6,584 nucleotides of DNA, from assembly GCA_024278015.1 (NCBI GenBank), contig JAJRUC010000190.1, positions 1-6,584 on the forward strand, read 5' to 3'. This DNA is from Chloroflexota bacterium. Its GTDB lineage: Bacteria; Chloroflexota; Anaerolineae; 4572-78. Each line of letters begins with the position of its first letter. The stretch's first letter is position 1. The notes under the pieces were generated by a model. It saw only the letters and a program-made list of their open reading frames with translations, searched no databases and was not told where the DNA came from. Of the stretch, positions 5,918 to 6,584 are shown one piece after another. Made by a program: the position numbers and the translations under genes.

Positions 5918-6584
5918 GTGAGTACCGCCCCATCAGAAAACAACGTCATCACCTATCACCTTCACTTCAGGTTTGAAGACGGCCTGACCCGCACCTTCAC
6001 CCTCCATCTGGAGGCCACCACCCTGGCCATCATCCAGCCGCCGCCCGACCACTACCCGGCCTGGACGGCCCTGTCTCACCAGCAATGCCCCAACTGCCCC
6101 CTGTCCGCCGCCGAACATTCGCACTGCCCCATTGCCGTCAATTTAATTGAACCGATTGACTTTTTCAAGGATTCAATCTCTTACGAAAAAGTCAACATCT
6201 CCATCGAATCGGTGAAGCGCACCTACCAGAAGCAAACCTCGTTGCAAGAGGGCTTGAGCGCCCTGCTCAGTATTCCGATGGTGACCAGCGGCTGCCCCGT
6301 TATGGACAAATTGCGCCCCATGTTAATGTCGCACACCCCCTTCAGCACCACCGCCGAAACCCGCTACCGGATGCTGTCGATGTACCTGCTGGCCCAATAT
6401 ATGCGGGGGCAGCAAGGCCGGCAGCCCGATTGGGAACTGACCGGCCTGAAAAGTTTTTTCAGAGACATTCAGATTGTCAACCGGCATTTCTGGAAACGTT
6501 TCGTTTCGGCGAACATAAAGGATGCCAGCATGAACGCCCTGGTGCTGCTTGATAATCTGGCCCAATATGCCGCCTTCTCCATCG
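5918..6584 (+). CDS. Partial uncharacterised protein with a Cys cluster (3' end off the right edge)
   Basis: The first 222 residues are present, from a GTG start with AGAGGAG 10 nt upstream; the frame stays open to the window edge. I do not recognise the family. Residues about 11-45 look like a beta-rich N-terminal part (YHLHFRFEDGLTRTFTLHLE). A cysteine cluster follows, CPNCPLSAAEHSHCP, giving C57, C60 and C70 with H67 and H69 nearby. A fourth cysteine sits at C126 in TSGCPVM. Together these could bind zinc or an iron-sulfur cluster, but this is inference. The rest (about 100-222) is predicted helical, with no signal peptide and no clear membrane helix. It has its own promoter and a long structured leader, and is transcribed away from the operon. 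Third-position GC is high, like its neighbours, so it looks native rather than recently acquired. Confidence 0.85.
   Translation, partial: MSTAPSENNVITYHLHFRFEDGLTRTFTLHLEATTLAIIQPPPDHYPAWTALSHQQCPNCPLSAAEHSHCPIAVNLIEPIDFFKDSISYEKVNISIESVKRTYQKQTSLQEGLSALLSIPMVTSGCPVMDKLRPMLMSHTPFSTTAETRYRMLSMYLLAQYMRGQQGRQPDWELTGLKSFFRDIQIVNRHFWKRFVSANIKDASMNALVLLDNLAQYAAFSI

Noticed and set aside
6323..6565. Minus-strand open frame of 80 codons
   Set aside because: It is antisense to the plus-strand gene with the Cys cluster, which has a better start, a promoter and protein-like composition.

Overview
The window reads as chromosomal DNA of a GC-rich bacterium. My best guess is a member of the Chloroflexota (Anaerolineae-like). 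This rests on overall protein character, GC-rich codon use and the style of the intergenic palindromes; no marker gene proves it. There are no rRNA, tRNA, CRISPR or insertion-sequence features.

Bases 5549 down to 1 hold one tightly packed minus-strand operon of six genes, the last running off the left edge. In transcription order they are: a small bacterial PH-domain protein (5549-5010); a peroxiredoxin-like CxxC protein (5001-4456); a 663-residue exported, membrane-anchored protein with a glutamine-amidotransferase-like fold that lacks any catalytic cysteine (4459-2468); an ABC-2 type ATPase (2468-1512); an ABC-2 type permease (1515-568); and the first 190 residues of a membrane protein resembling the DUF4175 type (571 to the left edge). 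The first gap is 8 nt, and each later junction overlaps by 1 or 4 nt (TAATG or ATGA), so translation is probably coupled. A good sigma70-type promoter and a strong Shine-Dalgarno sequence precede the PH-domain gene. The ATPase and permease form a plausible export or membrane-remodelling pump. The large exported protein and the DUF4175-like protein would be its envelope partners. The substrate is unknown.

Bases 5550-5917 are a divergent intergenic region. It holds the operon promoter, a CCCGCGCGGG palindrome, two abutting perfect hairpins (5667-5715), a second promoter facing right (5762-5790) and a C-tract/G-tract leader (5834-5893). The G-tracts fit a G-quadruplex motif that ends 7 nt before the Shine-Dalgarno of the next gene.

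Bases 5918-6584 are the start of a plus-strand gene with a GTG start. It encodes a protein I do not recognise, with a cysteine cluster (C57, C60, C70) and a fourth cysteine at C126; it runs off the right edge.
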